This document shows positions 42,835 through 56,809 of a stretch of DNA of 64,000 nucleotides, one piece after another. The DNA lies in contig BSDZ01000078.1 in the NCBI GenBank assembly GCA_030268105.1, forward strand, positions 1,860,001 through 1,924,000, in the 5' to 3' direction. The notes under the pieces are model-generated. The model was not told the origin of the DNA, did not search any database, and worked only from the letters and a program-made list of their open reading frames with translations. The position numbers and the translations under genes are program-made. The DNA comes from Volvox africanus. Its lineage: Eukaryota > Chlorophyta > Chlorophyceae > Chlamydomonadales > Volvocaceae. Within the stretch, counting starts at the first letter, position 1; each line of letters opens with the position of its first letter.

Positions 42835-45800
42835 GTTGCTGTTGTGGCGCCGCTTCAGTCTGTCGCAGTACCTGTCCGCCCTCCCTGTCAGCTGGAGGCG
42901 GTTTGTGGGGCTGTTTCACTACACACTTGTGGCGAGACCCAGCAACGATGCTTCCCTAGGGTTGCAGGTGGTGGGGACGAGGCGGGGCGATTGTGCGCCG
43001 TGTGTGCATGTTTGCGTGTGTGTTTTGACGCGTGTACGGAAATGAAAAGCAGTGAGAAAGAGAACGGAGAAAGAGAAGCAGTAACAGGTAAGGGACCGGG
43101 GGCCTGGGGTTGAAGATGCGGAGGGCAAAGGGGAACAGGAGCTTACCGTACGGCAGCCATGCCGTGGTTCCGGAGCAGACTCGGTGGGGTCCCGGGTTGT
43201 GTAACGTTCCTGAGGCCATATCTATCTAGCTAAACAAAGAGGTATTGAGGCTTGTACGGCAGTGAGGATTAGATTGTTCAAGTCGACTAGCCTCAGCTGA
43301 CGAACCGACGGACAGACGGATGGCAAGCAACAAATCCCCCGCCCCACCCTGTCCTGTCACATCATCGTCGCGCCGTCACCGCCACCAACACACGCATGTG
43401 CTTTTGGCGGATGCGTACGGCACTTCAGGGCTGGCGCAGTGGCGCGCTGCGGCGCTGGGAGTTGAAGTTTCCCGTACTAACGGTCTTCGACGCACCGGGC
43501 CAGGCTGCTCCCGGTGAGGGCTTCAACGAATGGCCACTCTTCGACATCTTCAAGGTAACGGTAACGGTAACTGTTAACGGTAACAGCGACGGACTAGACA
43601 CTTTCCACGTTTCCGGTGATCCTTCTTTTATTAGTGTAACGTAATTAAAAATCAACGTAAGTTTACGATAAACCGAGGATAAGCAGTGGCCAACTGACAA
43701 CTTCAAACGAAAGAATTTTGAAAACTTTGGATCCAAATTTGCGGGTTTTCTGCAATGACGACGATTGCAGCCCCTCTTGTCGCTAGGACAAGCTAAGCCC
43801 TTCTAAGCTGTACCATCTCCGCCTCTTTGCCGCTTCCCGTCACTCTTTCGGAAGATCGATGTGAGAGCCCGCCCTTCCTGGAGCGACTACCTCGCATCGC
43901 TCCGCCGAGCTGACCGCTGGAATGTGAAAACAAGGACCAAAGTACGTCGGGTGGGGGGAGAGGCCTTATGCGTGCACGGCTCTACCTGGCAGATGGGACT
44001 GCGGCGGGCGGAAGGTGCACTCACACGGGGACGGTGCTCACACTGACTTTGTTCGTGACGTGGACTCACAAGATGAGTCGCCTGATGAGTCACCCACCCC
44101 CCTCCCCTCGCCCTCCTTTCATGTCTCTGAAGATAAAGCTGCGATTCCCTTTCTGTGACCCATGGGTTTAAATACAGTTATTTCAGTTGTACGAGTCGGA
44201 GGGCAAACTGACATGTCAGGTGGTGCGAATGGGGCCCCAAGCCTTCATGACGCAGCGGCAGCAGCGGCTGGTGGCGGCGCCGCTGCCAGTGCTGGCGGCC
44301 GGTATCAGCTGCCACCCGAGCAAAGAGGGGGTCGCACTGGGGACGACATGGCGGCAGAAGAGCGCCTCTATTGCGATTGGCGAACAGCGGGACATTGACT
44401 TTACGCCGGCCGTATCGTTAATCGACCCACGGGTCAATGGCGAAGCACAGCCGAGTGGGATCCTAACCGCCGCCACAACTCTCACGTCGGCGCTGGCGGC
44501 ACCGACGGCGTCGCCGTCATTGATTTCACTGACGCCGCCGCAGCCGCCGTCGTTGCCGCTGCCGCAGGATTGGGTGGGAGCAGAGCAGCAGCAGCCGCAC
44601 CAGGAGCAACAACAATCCTTCGACTTTCCTCCGAAACCATTGCCGGACAAAGCACGCAATTGGACACGAAAGCAGCAGCAACAAGTCCCCCAGCAGCAGC
44701 AGTCAAGGATGACGACCAAGCCGTTGAAGCATGGTAAAAGGCGCGCGAATAGTGCACCAAGCAACGAGGTGCCGGCGCCACCAAAGTTAGTGTTCGCGAC
44801 CCCGGGGTCGGTTTCGGAGGCGGAGGTGCTTCTGGCCCAAATGTGGGACCTGTACGAACAGACCGGAACTCGGAACGGCTTTGTGGAGTGCTTTCGAGAG
44901 CAGTTTGAGCGGTTGGTACGGGAAGCGCCAGATATACATGTAGGTTGGAATTCCAGCCGTTTCGTGTACGAGAGATTCACATACAAGCTCCTCTTTTGTT
45001 GGTTTTAAACCAACTGTATCAGATACGAATGATGAATCTTAACCTCCGGCAATACGATAAACCACAGAGCTAGACATGACAGGGGCTTAAAACTGATCCT
45101 GTGGCTCTTTCTGCACTTGCCGTTCATACACTTGCCGTACAGGCGGTTGTTGTTCGTGAGGGTAGCTCAGGCTCGGGACTACTGCTGGCGTTTGGTTTGC
45201 TACTGCCGCAGCGGGAGAGCCTGCAGGTGCTGTACATCGGCATGGCGTACGACAATCCGCTTGTACGGCAATCCAGCTGCTATTTTCAGGTACGGATGGG
45301 GTGGGTTCATTATGTTATCCATGTTGGGATGGAGAGATATACTGTCGTACTATGCTGGGCACAGTACGGCATCTAAGCATGTGCGGGAAACAGCTTTCCA
45401 CCCAGCGCTCGATGCCAATATGTGCGTTACTTGGCCAGTCGCACAGAAATGGATAAATTCTTACTCCCCAACAATTCGGTTTCCAGTTTTCGGTTTTCCG
45501 TGTTCAAAATTTACGCACTCGTATCAACATTTGATGATAAGTGTTTATCTAAGGTTAGTAGTTGAGAGTGATTCTCTAATAGTGACAAGCTTTGCAATTT
45601 CTGCTCCTTTTATGGAGCTAAAAACTAAGTAAGGATATTAAGCAAGGAATACGATAAACTCGGGTCCATAAGAAAACAAAAGCAGATGCCCGGCACTAGC
45701 CGAAAGATCGTCAAAGGCCGTACTGTCTGAATGTATCGTCCGACAGCCAATAACTTCTTAACGTGACGCGTCGTTACAGATCCTGTCCGTCGGCCTTCAA

Positions 45801-46531
45801 GCAGCACTCGCACATAATGAGTCCGTACGGCAGCGCAGCGTGGCGGCGGCCGCAGCTGCCGATGGCGGAAAGGCTTTCTCGGGTTCCGATAGGGTTGCAG
45901 ATGCTACCGTCGCCGACGTGGCGCATGTGGACATGCGACAGGGATTCATCGCAGGTGGCGGCGGCAGCGGCAGAGGCAGCGGCAGCGGCAGCGGCAGCCG
46001 TACGCAGTCTGAGGGGGCGGCACCGATCACGGCCACCTTGGCGCCAACACTCAACGCTCGTGCTGACGGCACAGTCGCGGGCTTTGCGAACGTGTGGTTG
46101 CCGCCGCCGCCGCCAGCGCCGTCAGCCCATCCGCCTGCCCTCCCCCTGCTGCTCGGTCCCCGTGTGGGCCTTATCGACTGGCTGGATCTGGGGCCAGGAA
46201 GGAGGTGTGTGGGTTTTGCTGGTGAAGTGCGGGGGAGTGAGCAACGGGTTTCATTGCAGCAGTCCCCAGGCGCGGCCCCCTGGTCTGCTGTCTTCCCACA
46301 TGAAGTCCATTCCGCCGCCTCGGTTGCCCGTGCTGAGAGACCGCTAACACGCTCTCCCCCTCCCCTCCCCGCCCCTCCCCCCCCCCGCGCAGGTTTGTGA
46401 AGGAGCACCTCGGCGCGGTGGGCCACCCAGTCAGCATGTACACGCGGGGCATAGGGCCCATCGCGCAGCTCATGTCCCGCAGCTTGCTCAGCCGCCACTT
46501 CAGCCCCAGAGCATACGTCAACGACCCCTAA
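42835..46531 (+). CDS. GNAT/FemAB-like N-acyltransferase, copy B (5' end unresolved)
   Basis: Exons: 42835-42967, 43429-43554, 43855-43941, 44187-44939, 45143-45289, 45780-46204, 46393-46531. Phases and all junction positions correspond to copy A. Domain clues are as for copy A: YLASLRRADRWN, LYEQTGTRNGF, QVLYIGMAYDN and LIDWLDLGPG. Exon 4 is 251 codons against 136 in copy A, because of a Gln/Pro/Ala-rich insert. Exon 6 carries a Gly/Ser-rich insert, GGGGSGRGSGSGSGS. The C-terminal 23 residues differ from copy A (LMSRSLLSRHF versus AVSQYLLGRYF), although the first part of the same exon is nearly identical. A TGTAA word lies about 195 bases after the stop. The 5' exon was not identified; exon 1 begins in mid-codon. 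Confidence 0.72.
43335..46531 (+). repeat. inverted segmental duplication, right arm
   Basis: Counterpart of 29365-31900. Identity begins abruptly at CCCCCGCCCCACC (43335). Exon 1 and intron 1, outside this point, are homologous only at protein level. The arms are about 11.4 kb apart and head-to-head. Confidence 0.93.
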
Positions 46532-49500
46532 AATGCCCGCTGCTACCCGATGTTTCAATGCCGTACGGAATTTCGGTTACCGTACACGCCTTCATGGCAC
46601 ATTAGGTTTTTCATTACGTTTTCCCACGTTACTTAAGGTCTATGCGGCTGGATGGTGTGTGTGTTTTAGGGTGTGTGTGTTGTACTTATTGTGGTTTTGG
46701 GGACGCAGGAGAGGGAGCGAGTTGTAATTGTGATATGTAGGATTAATACCCGGAAGTCCCTTCGGCGACAGTGTGGGCGAATCCCCAGCAGGGAAAGCGG
46801 GTTTCTGGGGCAGCTCTCCCCACTTGGGCGGGGACAAGTAAGACGAGATGATAGCAGAGTGAGGGCAACGAAGCGTGGGCCCTTGAACTTGTTTCCTTGG
46901 GCGGGAGTCATGGATAGAGGCTGGTGTGTGTGTGTGTGGGGGGGGGGGGAAGAGGGGGCATGCGTTGGGAAAGCTGCAGCTGAAGTGCTGAAGCCCAGAG
47001 CTGTAAGGAGGGGAGGAGACAGATCGCGGGACAGATTTGGGTCATTACTCGATGTAGCGGAATGAACTGCGGTTTCTGCCGGGACCAGCTGGTGAGTGTC
47101 GGAGGGACCCCAGAACTTCTCGTGTACCGATCAATGAAGGGTGAAGGGTGAAATGTTACGAATCGTTGTCGTCATGACAACATTTTGAGAAGGTTGAGGA
47201 TGCTCACCGTAATTTTGGGAGATAGGAAGGGGTGTCGGGTCGATATGGGTTTGATGCGGGGCAGGCTCCGGCGGAAGGGGACGATGTCCATTATCACCTA
47301 TCACCCACCTGCACCACTACACCACGCCACACGACTATGATCATCGGATCAGATCATATCGGGGGAAGGCAGATTGAGCGGCTTCACGAACAAACCGATC
47401 AGCGTGTTCCTTATCCAGGATGACTACCGCAAGTGTGGGTAGTATGGTGCAAGAGCACCATAGATGGCGACGACGCCCCCGCACGACAACACAAGCGAGT
47501 TGCAACGCTTCCACCACGGCTGGCGAGACCACCTCATGACAGCTTGGATCGTAAATTGAATGTTGATTTCATATCTCGGTTCGTAATTTGTAATGCGCTG
47601 TTGTTATCTATCATGTAAGGCGATGCGTGTGGAGTATGTCATATTTCAGGGGTATCTCACGAGAAGTCTACTGCCAAGAGTGACACGGCAAGGTAACGGC
47701 TCTCTACTGCTGGACGAGCGAGCGAGGAGTGAGTGAGGGCCAAGGCCCGAACGAATGACGAGCGAGTGAGTTCAGCAGCAGAGAGCTGTACCCTGTAGAA
47801 CAAACTGAGGGATGTTAAAGTTAATACTTGTAAGGCGCAAAGCATTATATATAGATTGTGTACACCACACGCGTGCACTTACCTATCGATGTACGCCGTA
47901 CCATGCAGAGGCTGTTGGGTTGTGTACATTGCCTATCAAGACAGGCAGATAAATATGGGTTGTGCTCAAATGTACATGTAATGTTACAATCTCTCATGTT
48001 TTAACAAAATACAAAACTCTCCACAAAATTGTGTCCGACCGGTGCACACCTCATGTATGTGTCACACCTTATACGCCAAGTCAGCAAACCTTGCTTTGCG
48101 ACCCCGAAGCGATTGCCCGAACCCACCAACTGGATGGGCAGATCACGCACCGCTGAGCGGTTATGTCCGTTTCTCCCTGTCGTCTCCGAGAGTCCCTCGG
48201 GGCTCTTCTTGTGATGCCACGAGAACACCATCACCGCATATTATTATGTCCGCTCATGGTAGCAAAGGGGCACAACAGGTTGCCTACCGATAAACCTCGG
48301 TGCAAAGTGTTTCTCTCCTATTGCTCCTGCTCGTCAAGTCTGGCAAAAGCTCAAGCAAAAGAAGACACCTCACAAATACCCAAAATGAAAGATTGCAGCA
48401 CTGATTCAAACTGTGTATCTGCGGTCGTCAAAACCTCTCTCCACCATCGACAACCACCACCATCTCTTTATGTCTCTCTCTAGTACCAGCGGCAAAGCTG
48501 CAAAAGCACACACACATACGCAACACAAAACACGTGTACGACTGCGTGTAATAAAAGCATGAGTAATACAAGCACGAGGTAATACTATACGTTCACGGGA
48601 CGTGTCACCGCCCGAAACGAAAACAAACATTATCTAAGAGGAGGTCTTCTCTTGCTGGGCGCGTCCAGCAGCTTAATCCCGGTTCGGCATTATCATAGGG
48701 CATGGGACACACAGATAGGGTATGCATGCCCATGCCTATGCCCAGGATGCACTCATGGCACATATCAAAGGACGCAAAAGTGCCAACTGCGAGTCGGAAG
48801 CCGGCATGAGTGCTGAGGGCAGATGCGCGACTTGCCCTGGAGCACACAAATGTCGTATACAGAGTCTCCGACAAATCAACAACGATGCAACAGAGCCGAC
48901 TAATTTCTTGGCTGGCTTATAGCCAGCAATAAAACGGAACGGACGCATAGATGAACCGATGATGGCTTGGCATCCCCATGCCGAAACACCATCAAGGGTA
49001 AAACTGCCGCCGCTTCAGCGCTCGGCTGGTTTCATCACATAGGGATCATTTTTTGTCGCCCATTACGACCTCCTCCCAACCATACTGAACCACATTGAGC
49101 TGTCTCCTACACGAGTACCCAGCAGTTCGGTATGGGACTAGAATAGATCCGAGAAGACGCCGCCTGAGTAGGGACTGCATGTCGGCTTTACCCCCGCGCT
49201 GCTCCGTCAAAAAGGTTCATGTGGAAGGCACCGTATAGACGCGGGGAAGAGATCAACAGCTGCTTTGCTTGCAAAATAAACACCGCTTTGCGATCCCCAT
49301 GCTGCAAACAACAAAGCCACTCCCCACCCCACATCTAACGTCCCCACCAGTCCCCGGACCGTTTCCATATCAGCCACCGTTGCAGTTGCCATTGACACTT
49401 CCCCTCCAACAATACTTCCGTCCCAACCCCACGAAGACTCTCCCCCACCATGATCTGCTGCCCACGAATGCAGGAAGTCGACGTAATGTCGTACTCCGAA

Positions 49501-51442
49501 TGGTGATGAACGATGCAGCATGCTTCGGCTGCTGCCGCTACTGCTCTTATTTGCTGAAAGAAATGAAGCCCATAGTATGACCCGCAGTTCCCGACATGAC
49601 TGGACATGCCAACAGCAAGCACAAAGAGACACACATATATGCGGGGTGAAATATGCTGAATATGGCGCACAATGCATCACGGACTGGGACGGTGTGAAAT
49701 CGCATCCCAAGTCCATTGATTGCAGCGCGAGACACATAAGGTATAAAAAGTAGAAATAAAGTGATAGGAAAGAGAGATGTAAGCGGTTGTCGCGGCAGCA
49801 GCACCCCCTTCATGTAGAGGCCACCAGAGGCAGTGCATTAAGCGGTCACAAGTCGCCCCAAGATGTGTAATGCTCGCCGTGCTCCAATTCAGACGCTACA
49901 CCCGCACCTGCACAGAGTAGGACCACAATGCCCGGTTAACCATGGCCTAAGCCAAACAGCGACTTCGTGGCCTCATCATGCTACGCCCCGTGCACGGTCC
50001 ACCTAACGAGCTGGACAATGAGAGGGTAGGGTCGCGAAGCGCGGACAAGTGCACACCCGGTCGCTGCGGTGCATCCTGTATGTGGCACAAAGCCGCCTCC
50101 AGAGAAATGCCCTGCATCCGACGGGGCTGCGCTGACGCTGCAGCCTTGCGAGATCCAGTTAAGCGCATACCGCCAGGGCGTGTCGGACTAAACCCTGGAA
50201 GGTGGTGCGTGGTGCCCGGAACATGATGAATACACACATCAGCTGGAAACATCCCGGAACGACACCTAAGCAATCCGTCACCTAAATCAACAATACCAGC
50301 GGGGAAGTGGATGATGTCAGCATATGCGGCGGCTGCTTAAGGGCAAAGAAGCACACCACACGATATCATAAATGTTTAGGGGTGACCGGGCGGAGCCAGC
50401 GGCGGCGCGCACCACATATATACATACATATGCATACGTGGGTGGAGCACTGCGTGCTGCTTTGAAGAGCTCCAAAACTCGACCCCCAAAAGGCACCAGC
50501 AAACGGGCCGTAGGGTTCGCTTTAAAAGCTCAAAACGCGACAAGGCCGTCGCCGACACCAGCACCCTACAAAGGACATTGCATCTCAACACCGCAAACCG
50601 CATTTACACGTACTAACGAATGGTGCACCATCTGTTGCTGCAGTGCAACAAGGAATACGCACTGTAGCGCAATAGTGCGCCGATGCCCTCACCGACAAAT
50701 AAACTGCGGTGGTGAGCAACAGTGACAGCAGTTGTCGGGACGTAATGGAGCACGCATGCCCGCCCACAGCCACCAATCCGGCAGCACGAACGAAGCACAC
50801 ATACCTAGCCAAGCCAAGCCCGACCCGCTATACACCACTGCCCACCAAGATAACGCGGAAAGAAACCACGCGGGCTTGGGTACATCCAAAGACCTCCACC
50901 TGCCGTGTCCCCCTTCTCCCCAAGCCAAGCCACGCATAGCTACATGCCTGATACTGCATCGCTGCTACACACCGCTCTTAGCCCCCGCAATCCCTTTCTA
51001 AGGGTCCTTCCTTCACACCCAGGACCACCGCGTCCACACAGCCAGTCGCATCAAGAAACAGGCCAGGCTGTTGTGTGTGTGTGATACGCTGTGCTGTGTA
51101 TCAGGCGTCGTCCACATCCAACGTCATGTCTGTCCCTGTCTGTCTGTCTCTGTCTGGTGCAGACATTGCTAAACCTCTTATCAGCGCAGGTACGCATGTG
51201 GACATAATGTCAGGCCCCACAGGTCGCGTTGTCGTCGCACGGGCGGACAGGATTGCAGGAATTAATATGAAGCCCTCAACAGTGCACGGCCTTGCAACAG
51301 CAGCAGCGGTGATCGAAATACTTTCCATGATCTCGGCGGCAACACGAGTCAGTGTCCCGAGCGGCGGCAGAGCCACAGGAAGAGCCTCGCACAAGGTTAA
51401 TGCTTGCAGATTTACCGCAGCGAGTTCCCTCCGCCGACGTCC
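46532..51442. other. gene-poor stretch
   Basis: No exon with family features. Contains a G-rich run near 46938 and a repeated sequence near 47698-47815 (see that entry). There are several short frames without support, including minus-strand 51101-51394, just past the kinase stop, which could be an additional 3' exon of the kinase gene but has no proven junction. The GTACGGC word, common elsewhere, is absent from about 47.9 to 57.2 kb. Confidence 0.4.
47698..47815. repeat. dispersed repeat, also at about 56989-57050
   Basis: CTCTCTACTGCTGGACGAGC (47700 region) is the reverse complement, with one mismatch, of sequence at about 56995-57018. CAGCAGCAGAGAGC followed by GTACCCTGT (about 47775-47800) matches the same 57-kb segment in direct orientation. 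The left copy is therefore itself an imperfect inverted pair. It may be part of an uncharacterised interspersed element. Confidence 0.6.
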
Positions 51443-53393
51443 TCATGCTGCCACGGCTGCATCTCGGCGGCCATGTCGTTGTTGTCGGTGTTGCTGTTGC
51501 GCATGCTCGTAAATCTGCTGCTGTTGGTGGTGCGGCTGTGGCGGCCCTGCAGTTCGGGTAACAATATTATTTCCGGAGCTGCCAGACAACTCCGCCTCCA
51601 CCAGCGGCCCGGCTGAACCACTGCATGCCTCCTGGCCCGTGTGCGCGAGGATCCAGGGGTGCTCCAAGGCCTCGTCCAGGGAAAGCCGAAGCGTGGGATC
51701 GCGTGTGAGGCATCCACGCACAAAATTACGGCCCTCAGGCGACATGGTGAGCCATGGCCCGAAGTCCATCCGGATGTCCGCCTCTAGTATCGCCTTCGCA
51801 ACCTCGTCAAGCGACAAGGCTTTATTGTACGAGTCGCCCTGCCAGAAAGGGAACTGCCTGCAGAACAGCTGGTACACCAGCACGCCTGTGCTCCAGATGT
51901 CCACCTCGAATGAGTAGTCGCGCTTGAAGATCTGGAGATTGGGATAGGGATTGGGAGTGGAAATAGGGATTGGGATTGGGAGGAGCGCAGCACCGTTGCA
52001 GTGTGGACCGCAGATGCCTACGTGGCCTACGACGTGTGTCAGACGTGTAGCGGAGTACGTGCACTATACGTCCCGCTAACATTAATCCTGAATGTCGTAA
52101 TGACATATAGCTACATGGCCTATAACTAAAGCTATAGCTCAACGAGCTGCAATGCAACAATGTAAACAAATACGGCATATAGACCTAGACTCGCGTACCT
52201 CTGGTGCCATGTAGACCGGCGTGCCTGAGCGCTTGCTCAGCCGCGTGTGGCGATAATGCAGCTGCGAGCAACCGAAGTCCACGGCCTTCAGCCACGGGGT
52301 CCGCTGTAGCGCCGCCGCGGTGGCGGCATACGGGTGTCTGTGCTCGTCCATTATGCAAAAGTTGGCTGCAGGTGGGATTCGGCAGCGATTGGATAATGGT
52401 GGTGGATGATGATGACGATGGCGAGTCAAGCTCGCAGGCAGGAACGCAATAATCTCTGCGCGCTGATACAGTACAACCCAGGAAGGATGGCTGCTCTGTG
52501 CAAGGGTGTGCGTGTGCAGAGAAGTCGACAGCGCAAGCAAGGGGAGCTGACAACTGACAAAAAGATCGTAGGTCCGGTCCGCTCGAGCGGAAGCGCCCGC
52601 CCGGAAAGGGTCTTAATAACCTACCTGGTTTGACATCGCCGTGCACGATGCCAAGCCGATGGCAGCTATGAACAACGTGCAACACCTCTAGAGCAACGAG
52701 TGCAAGGCAGCGCTCCGTCAAAGGTCCGTATGTCTGTAAAATGTGCAAGGACAAGTATTGGCGTGGATAATCCTGACATACAACATAATGTCCTTGTAGG
52801 GCTCTGCATACGTATTATATACGTGTGCATTACTATGTCACCTACGTCAGAAAACTTTTGGAGGTCTCCGCCTTGACATGCCTCGGTGACAAGGTAGACG
52901 TTCTCCTCGTCTTCGTAACAATCCAAAAGCTGGACAACTCGAGAGCTGCCCGACAGACGGTCAAGTAGAGCGAGTTCACTGCAACGTTACGAGGAGGAAC
53001 TTAGCCTGATGCTGCGGAAAGTCAAATGCCGTGCCGACAGAAGTCCTACCGTTGAAGCTTCTCTAGAACTTTTGCACGTGACAGCCTTGGTCGCTCCTTT
53101 GGAAGAATCTTGATTGCAACATTCTCTCCAGTTGCGGCGTTAATGCCGAGGTGGACCTTTCCAAAGCTGCCCGTTCCGAGCACCTTTCCCTGGACGTAGG
53201 TCTCGCGGAAATCGGTACGCCACCCAAGCTCAAACAGAGATGCGTCTGACGAAGACGTGGAAGTTGAAATGGACATCGCGGGAACCGCGGTTGTAGTAAC
53301 ACGCACATGGAGGCAAGGGCGCTGCCTTGCCAATCGATTATGGCAATGCGACCAATGCAAGCTTGGTCCTGCTTGGAGTGAACGATGGCACAT
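51443..53393 (-). CDS. CAMK/CDPK-like serine/threonine protein kinase
   Basis: Exons in transcript order: 53393-53050, 52978-52846, 52733-52625, 52365-52199, 51931-51443. All are GT-AG and in phase (2, 0, 1, 0), giving 413 residues. Kinase motifs in order: glycine loop GTGSFGKVHLG, ATP lysine in VAIKILPKE, YLVTEACQGGDL hinge, HGDVKPAN catalytic loop, DFGCS metal-binding motif, GTPVYMAPE and DIWSTGVLVYQL, then LEHPWI near the end of the lobe. The catalytic loop reads HGD instead of HRD, so the kinase lacks the arginine that usually couples to activation-loop phosphate. There are no EF-hands, so it is not a complete calcium-dependent kinase. The tail is Gln/His-rich. The start ATG at 53393 is the first in frame; a later Met before SISTSTSSSD is possible. 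Confidence 0.92.
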
Positions 53394-56300
53394 GGCTTAA
53401 GCTACAGTAGACAACGAAAGAAACTTTTGCTTGAGTGAGAGGGTGTTGGGAAGAGCGTAATGCTATTTTTTTTATTTAAAATACTTGAATGCTTTGATCT
53501 GTTTGACTCAATCGTGTAAGGAATGCGCCCCAATATATATGCCCCCTCGTGTTGATGTCAGCACGGCAATGGACAAGTCAGCAAAAGACCGAAAAGTAGC
53601 TTTTCACTTTTTGCCGCCGCATAAATGTGCTGACATAAATCGCTTACTTTTTAAAGGCACAAATGTTTGAGAGAACGCAAACGCGCTCAACTTTGGCGCC
53701 TTCAACCCTTCCGTTGAACTGCCTAGCTTCGCCCGTGCCTACATCATGCCTACACGTGACTGCAAGTTTGATGTCGCGAAGCTATATCCTTTGGAGCATG
53801 ATTGGATCGTTCAAGGGCTGAACATCTCAGGCCAAAATGTGTATTAGTACCACTCTCACTGGTGAAGTTCCCTCGAATCTCGTACCGTAAAAATATTTTT
53901 TAGGTTACTGTATTTAAGTTACGCTTTTTGGGCCAACAATTCTAAAGCAGCTTCTCTTCGACAACGGTCGGCCCGCCTTGCCATCTATGCACGTACGGGC
54001 GACGAGTATCCGTCGTGCAACGGTCGACCCTACCAACGGACGAAACAACGACCCTTAAAAGCGACATTGAGAAAAGAAAAAGACTGAGACAGGATGGAAT
54101 GCACACCTTCAAACTCTTCCCCGTATACCTTAACTGGGCAGGAAGGAGTTTAAAGCCGACCACTGCCCTCCCCATCTTTCTTCTCCCCCTGGAAGCGCAC
54201 AGAATTACCCAAAGTGGCTGAACCTACGAGAACAAGATCGGGTTGGACAAACCCTCTTTCAGCGCTCTTACTTGAGAAGGGAAGGGTACTTTAGCCGGCA
54301 TCTAGCTTGCACCAGCATCTGGATACCTACCTTTAATGGCAACTAGATACGGTCCAAGCCGCAACTGGGTAGTTCAGAACCCCTCTTTCGCTGCATATCT
54401 ATACGGTTCTATACGGTATACGGTTCTAGCCGCATCTAGATATAGAAATATCCCCACGTTGTGGCATCTTCATCCCACTACTGGCGGCGCCTCAACCGTA
54501 CCCTTACCCATTGGATGCAAATATAAAGCTCCCATTTTAAATGGTGTGGGAATGTGTGCGTGCAATGAGTGAGAGTGCGTGTGCGGGACCAGTGAGATAA
54601 CTGCTTCATATACATCTATCTGTACGACACAGCAGTACAGAGCATTAGCTATACATTTCCACTGCATTGCACTACATTTGCACTGCCTGATAACTCGGCT
54701 GCTGCTATTGGTTGGAATAAAGTCGTCATCAACCTGGTCAGTATCCCTCAATTTGTTCGACAGGGTACGGCCCTCGGCTGCTGAACTCGGTTGCTCGTTG
54801 TTGTATCCTTAATGCTTTGCTGTAAATCATTAAGAGATATTAATAATCCATTTACCATTAATAATTACAATTTAATTAGTTATCAGTTTAATCGTTACAT
54901 GTTCCCATCTGGTATTCGAATTCTGGACTTGGTCTCAGCCGCCGCCGACCAATCCTAACCACCTTACTCGAATCCTCCGAACTTGTCGGTTAGCCCATAA
55001 CCTGTATGGAGTGGGCCATTTAGCCCCTGAATGGTAAATGGTGGAACACCTGGTTCCTGGTTCACTGATCCTCCGGTTGTAGTGGTGACTTCTGAAGGTC
55101 ACGCCCGGTTCGAGGCCTTATGGCCTCTCAAGTACGACCTGGTCGGCGACTCCACTTAATCGGGCTCTGGCACCACAACCGGGATCTTCTGTTACCACCC
55201 TTCATTGGGTACTACATACGACACTCGTTCGTTCGTTCGTTCAAGTGTTAGTCGTGTATATTGCGGTAGTGGGTGGTGGTAGGTGCTGCAAGCACTAAAT
55301 TATATAACAGAAAGCTTTAACAAGGGAGTGGTAGGCCTTTTATCTTTTGCTTACGTTTACTCAAAGGGAAAGCTTTAGGCTCAAGCCCTCAACTTGCCCT
55401 TTCCACTGCGACCTGCCTAATAAGGCTTCGGAACTCATCTTTTCAAAGCTTAGCTTGTAAAGATTTACCTATATTTATTAATTTATGTATTGGGGTAACA
55501 TCACATTTTTAAATGCCCGCAATCCGACCCACTACCGATTCATGGGTCTTGTCGCTGCCAACGGCAGGCAGGGGCAGGCAGGCTTTCCCGCCGCCACCGG
55601 CCCCAGGCGCGATTTGAACTCTGCCGTGAAGCAAGCAGCCGGGGACGGCCGCGAGGCCCTCTCGGAGCCATTGTCGAGGCGGCTTTTCTGGACACCCATC
55701 CTGCGGTGCGCCATCGGAAGCTGGGGGGTAACTGTTATCAGATGTATCTAAATTCCATGGTCGAAATTATAGATATGTAATAAATAAAAATTAAAAATTT
55801 ATCTAGGCAAAGGTATGGAAGGATAATTTGGACAGGTTCTAAAGATATCCATCCTTGCCCGAAGAAATATATATGAGATAACCACGCCATATGTGAGCTG
55901 CAAGTCTTGACAGCGAGATAATAGACGAATAGCAATTGTTACGGCAGTAGGGAAATGTGCGGAACAACTCCCCATGTAAGCCAGACATTTTTGAAATTTC
56001 AAATGCCGTCGCCTAAGCGTCTGAGCGATTTATCAGCTGGTCGACGCCCTTCCATATAATATTTTTCTCTATGCCTGATGCCGCGGCTGTGCGTGCATGC
56101 GCCGACTTTTGGTATATGATACATGCTGGCTGCTGGCTTGGCCGGATTGGTCATGGTGGGCGCCCGCGGCTACGGCAGCTCAATGCGGCGGCGGAACGCG
56201 CCGACAGCCCGGTCGCTCGATGCATGCTAAAGCGGAGTACTCGGCTGAACACTATAGCCGCTTGACGGGTGAGTAAAAAAATTGTTTGGGATACCTATGG

Positions 56301-56809
56301 GTTTTCAGCGCTTCATCATAAAGCGATGGCTTCTTGGATGATTTGACTTTGTAGAGCCATGCAAAATGGGCGGGAAGCGGAAAAGAAAGGAAAAGGCGGG
56401 CGGTGGGCAAGATGGGCCGTGAGACCGAGGAATGATACTTTTGGCCAAATTATTGATCGAGGTTTCAGTAGCGGGCCGACGAGGATTTACTTACGGAGAT
56501 AGGTGCAGCCTACTGGGCGGGCTTTGACGAGGAAACAAAACTGCCCTTCTTCCGTTTTGTCGGTAGCCCTTCGTTGCCCTTACGGCTACGCCGCCGCTTC
56601 ATTGATGTGCCGCCGGAATGCCGACCGTGCTCCGTCTGTCCCTTTCCTCCCGCCTCTCGCTAGTTGCCTTCGCCTGGCCTTCCCTTTAAAACCAACAGTC
56701 CATTACGAGAAGCTTAAATGGCGCATCCGTGGTCGGCAAGCCCGGGGGAGCGACCGTCAAGCCAGATGATTTTTACCGGCTGTACGCGCTGCACATGCAG
56801 GTGTACTCA

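Noticed and set aside
49947..50725. Possible retroelement remnant (VCIHHVPGTTHH on minus; Cys-rich patch on plus)
   Set aside because: No reverse transcriptase, integrase or long terminal repeat could be recognised nearby.
54900..55260. Possible tRNA gene or long terminal repeat (GGTTCGAGGCC, GTTCGTTCGTTC)
   Set aside because: No cloverleaf can be drawn around the T-arm-like word, and no second repeat copy was found.
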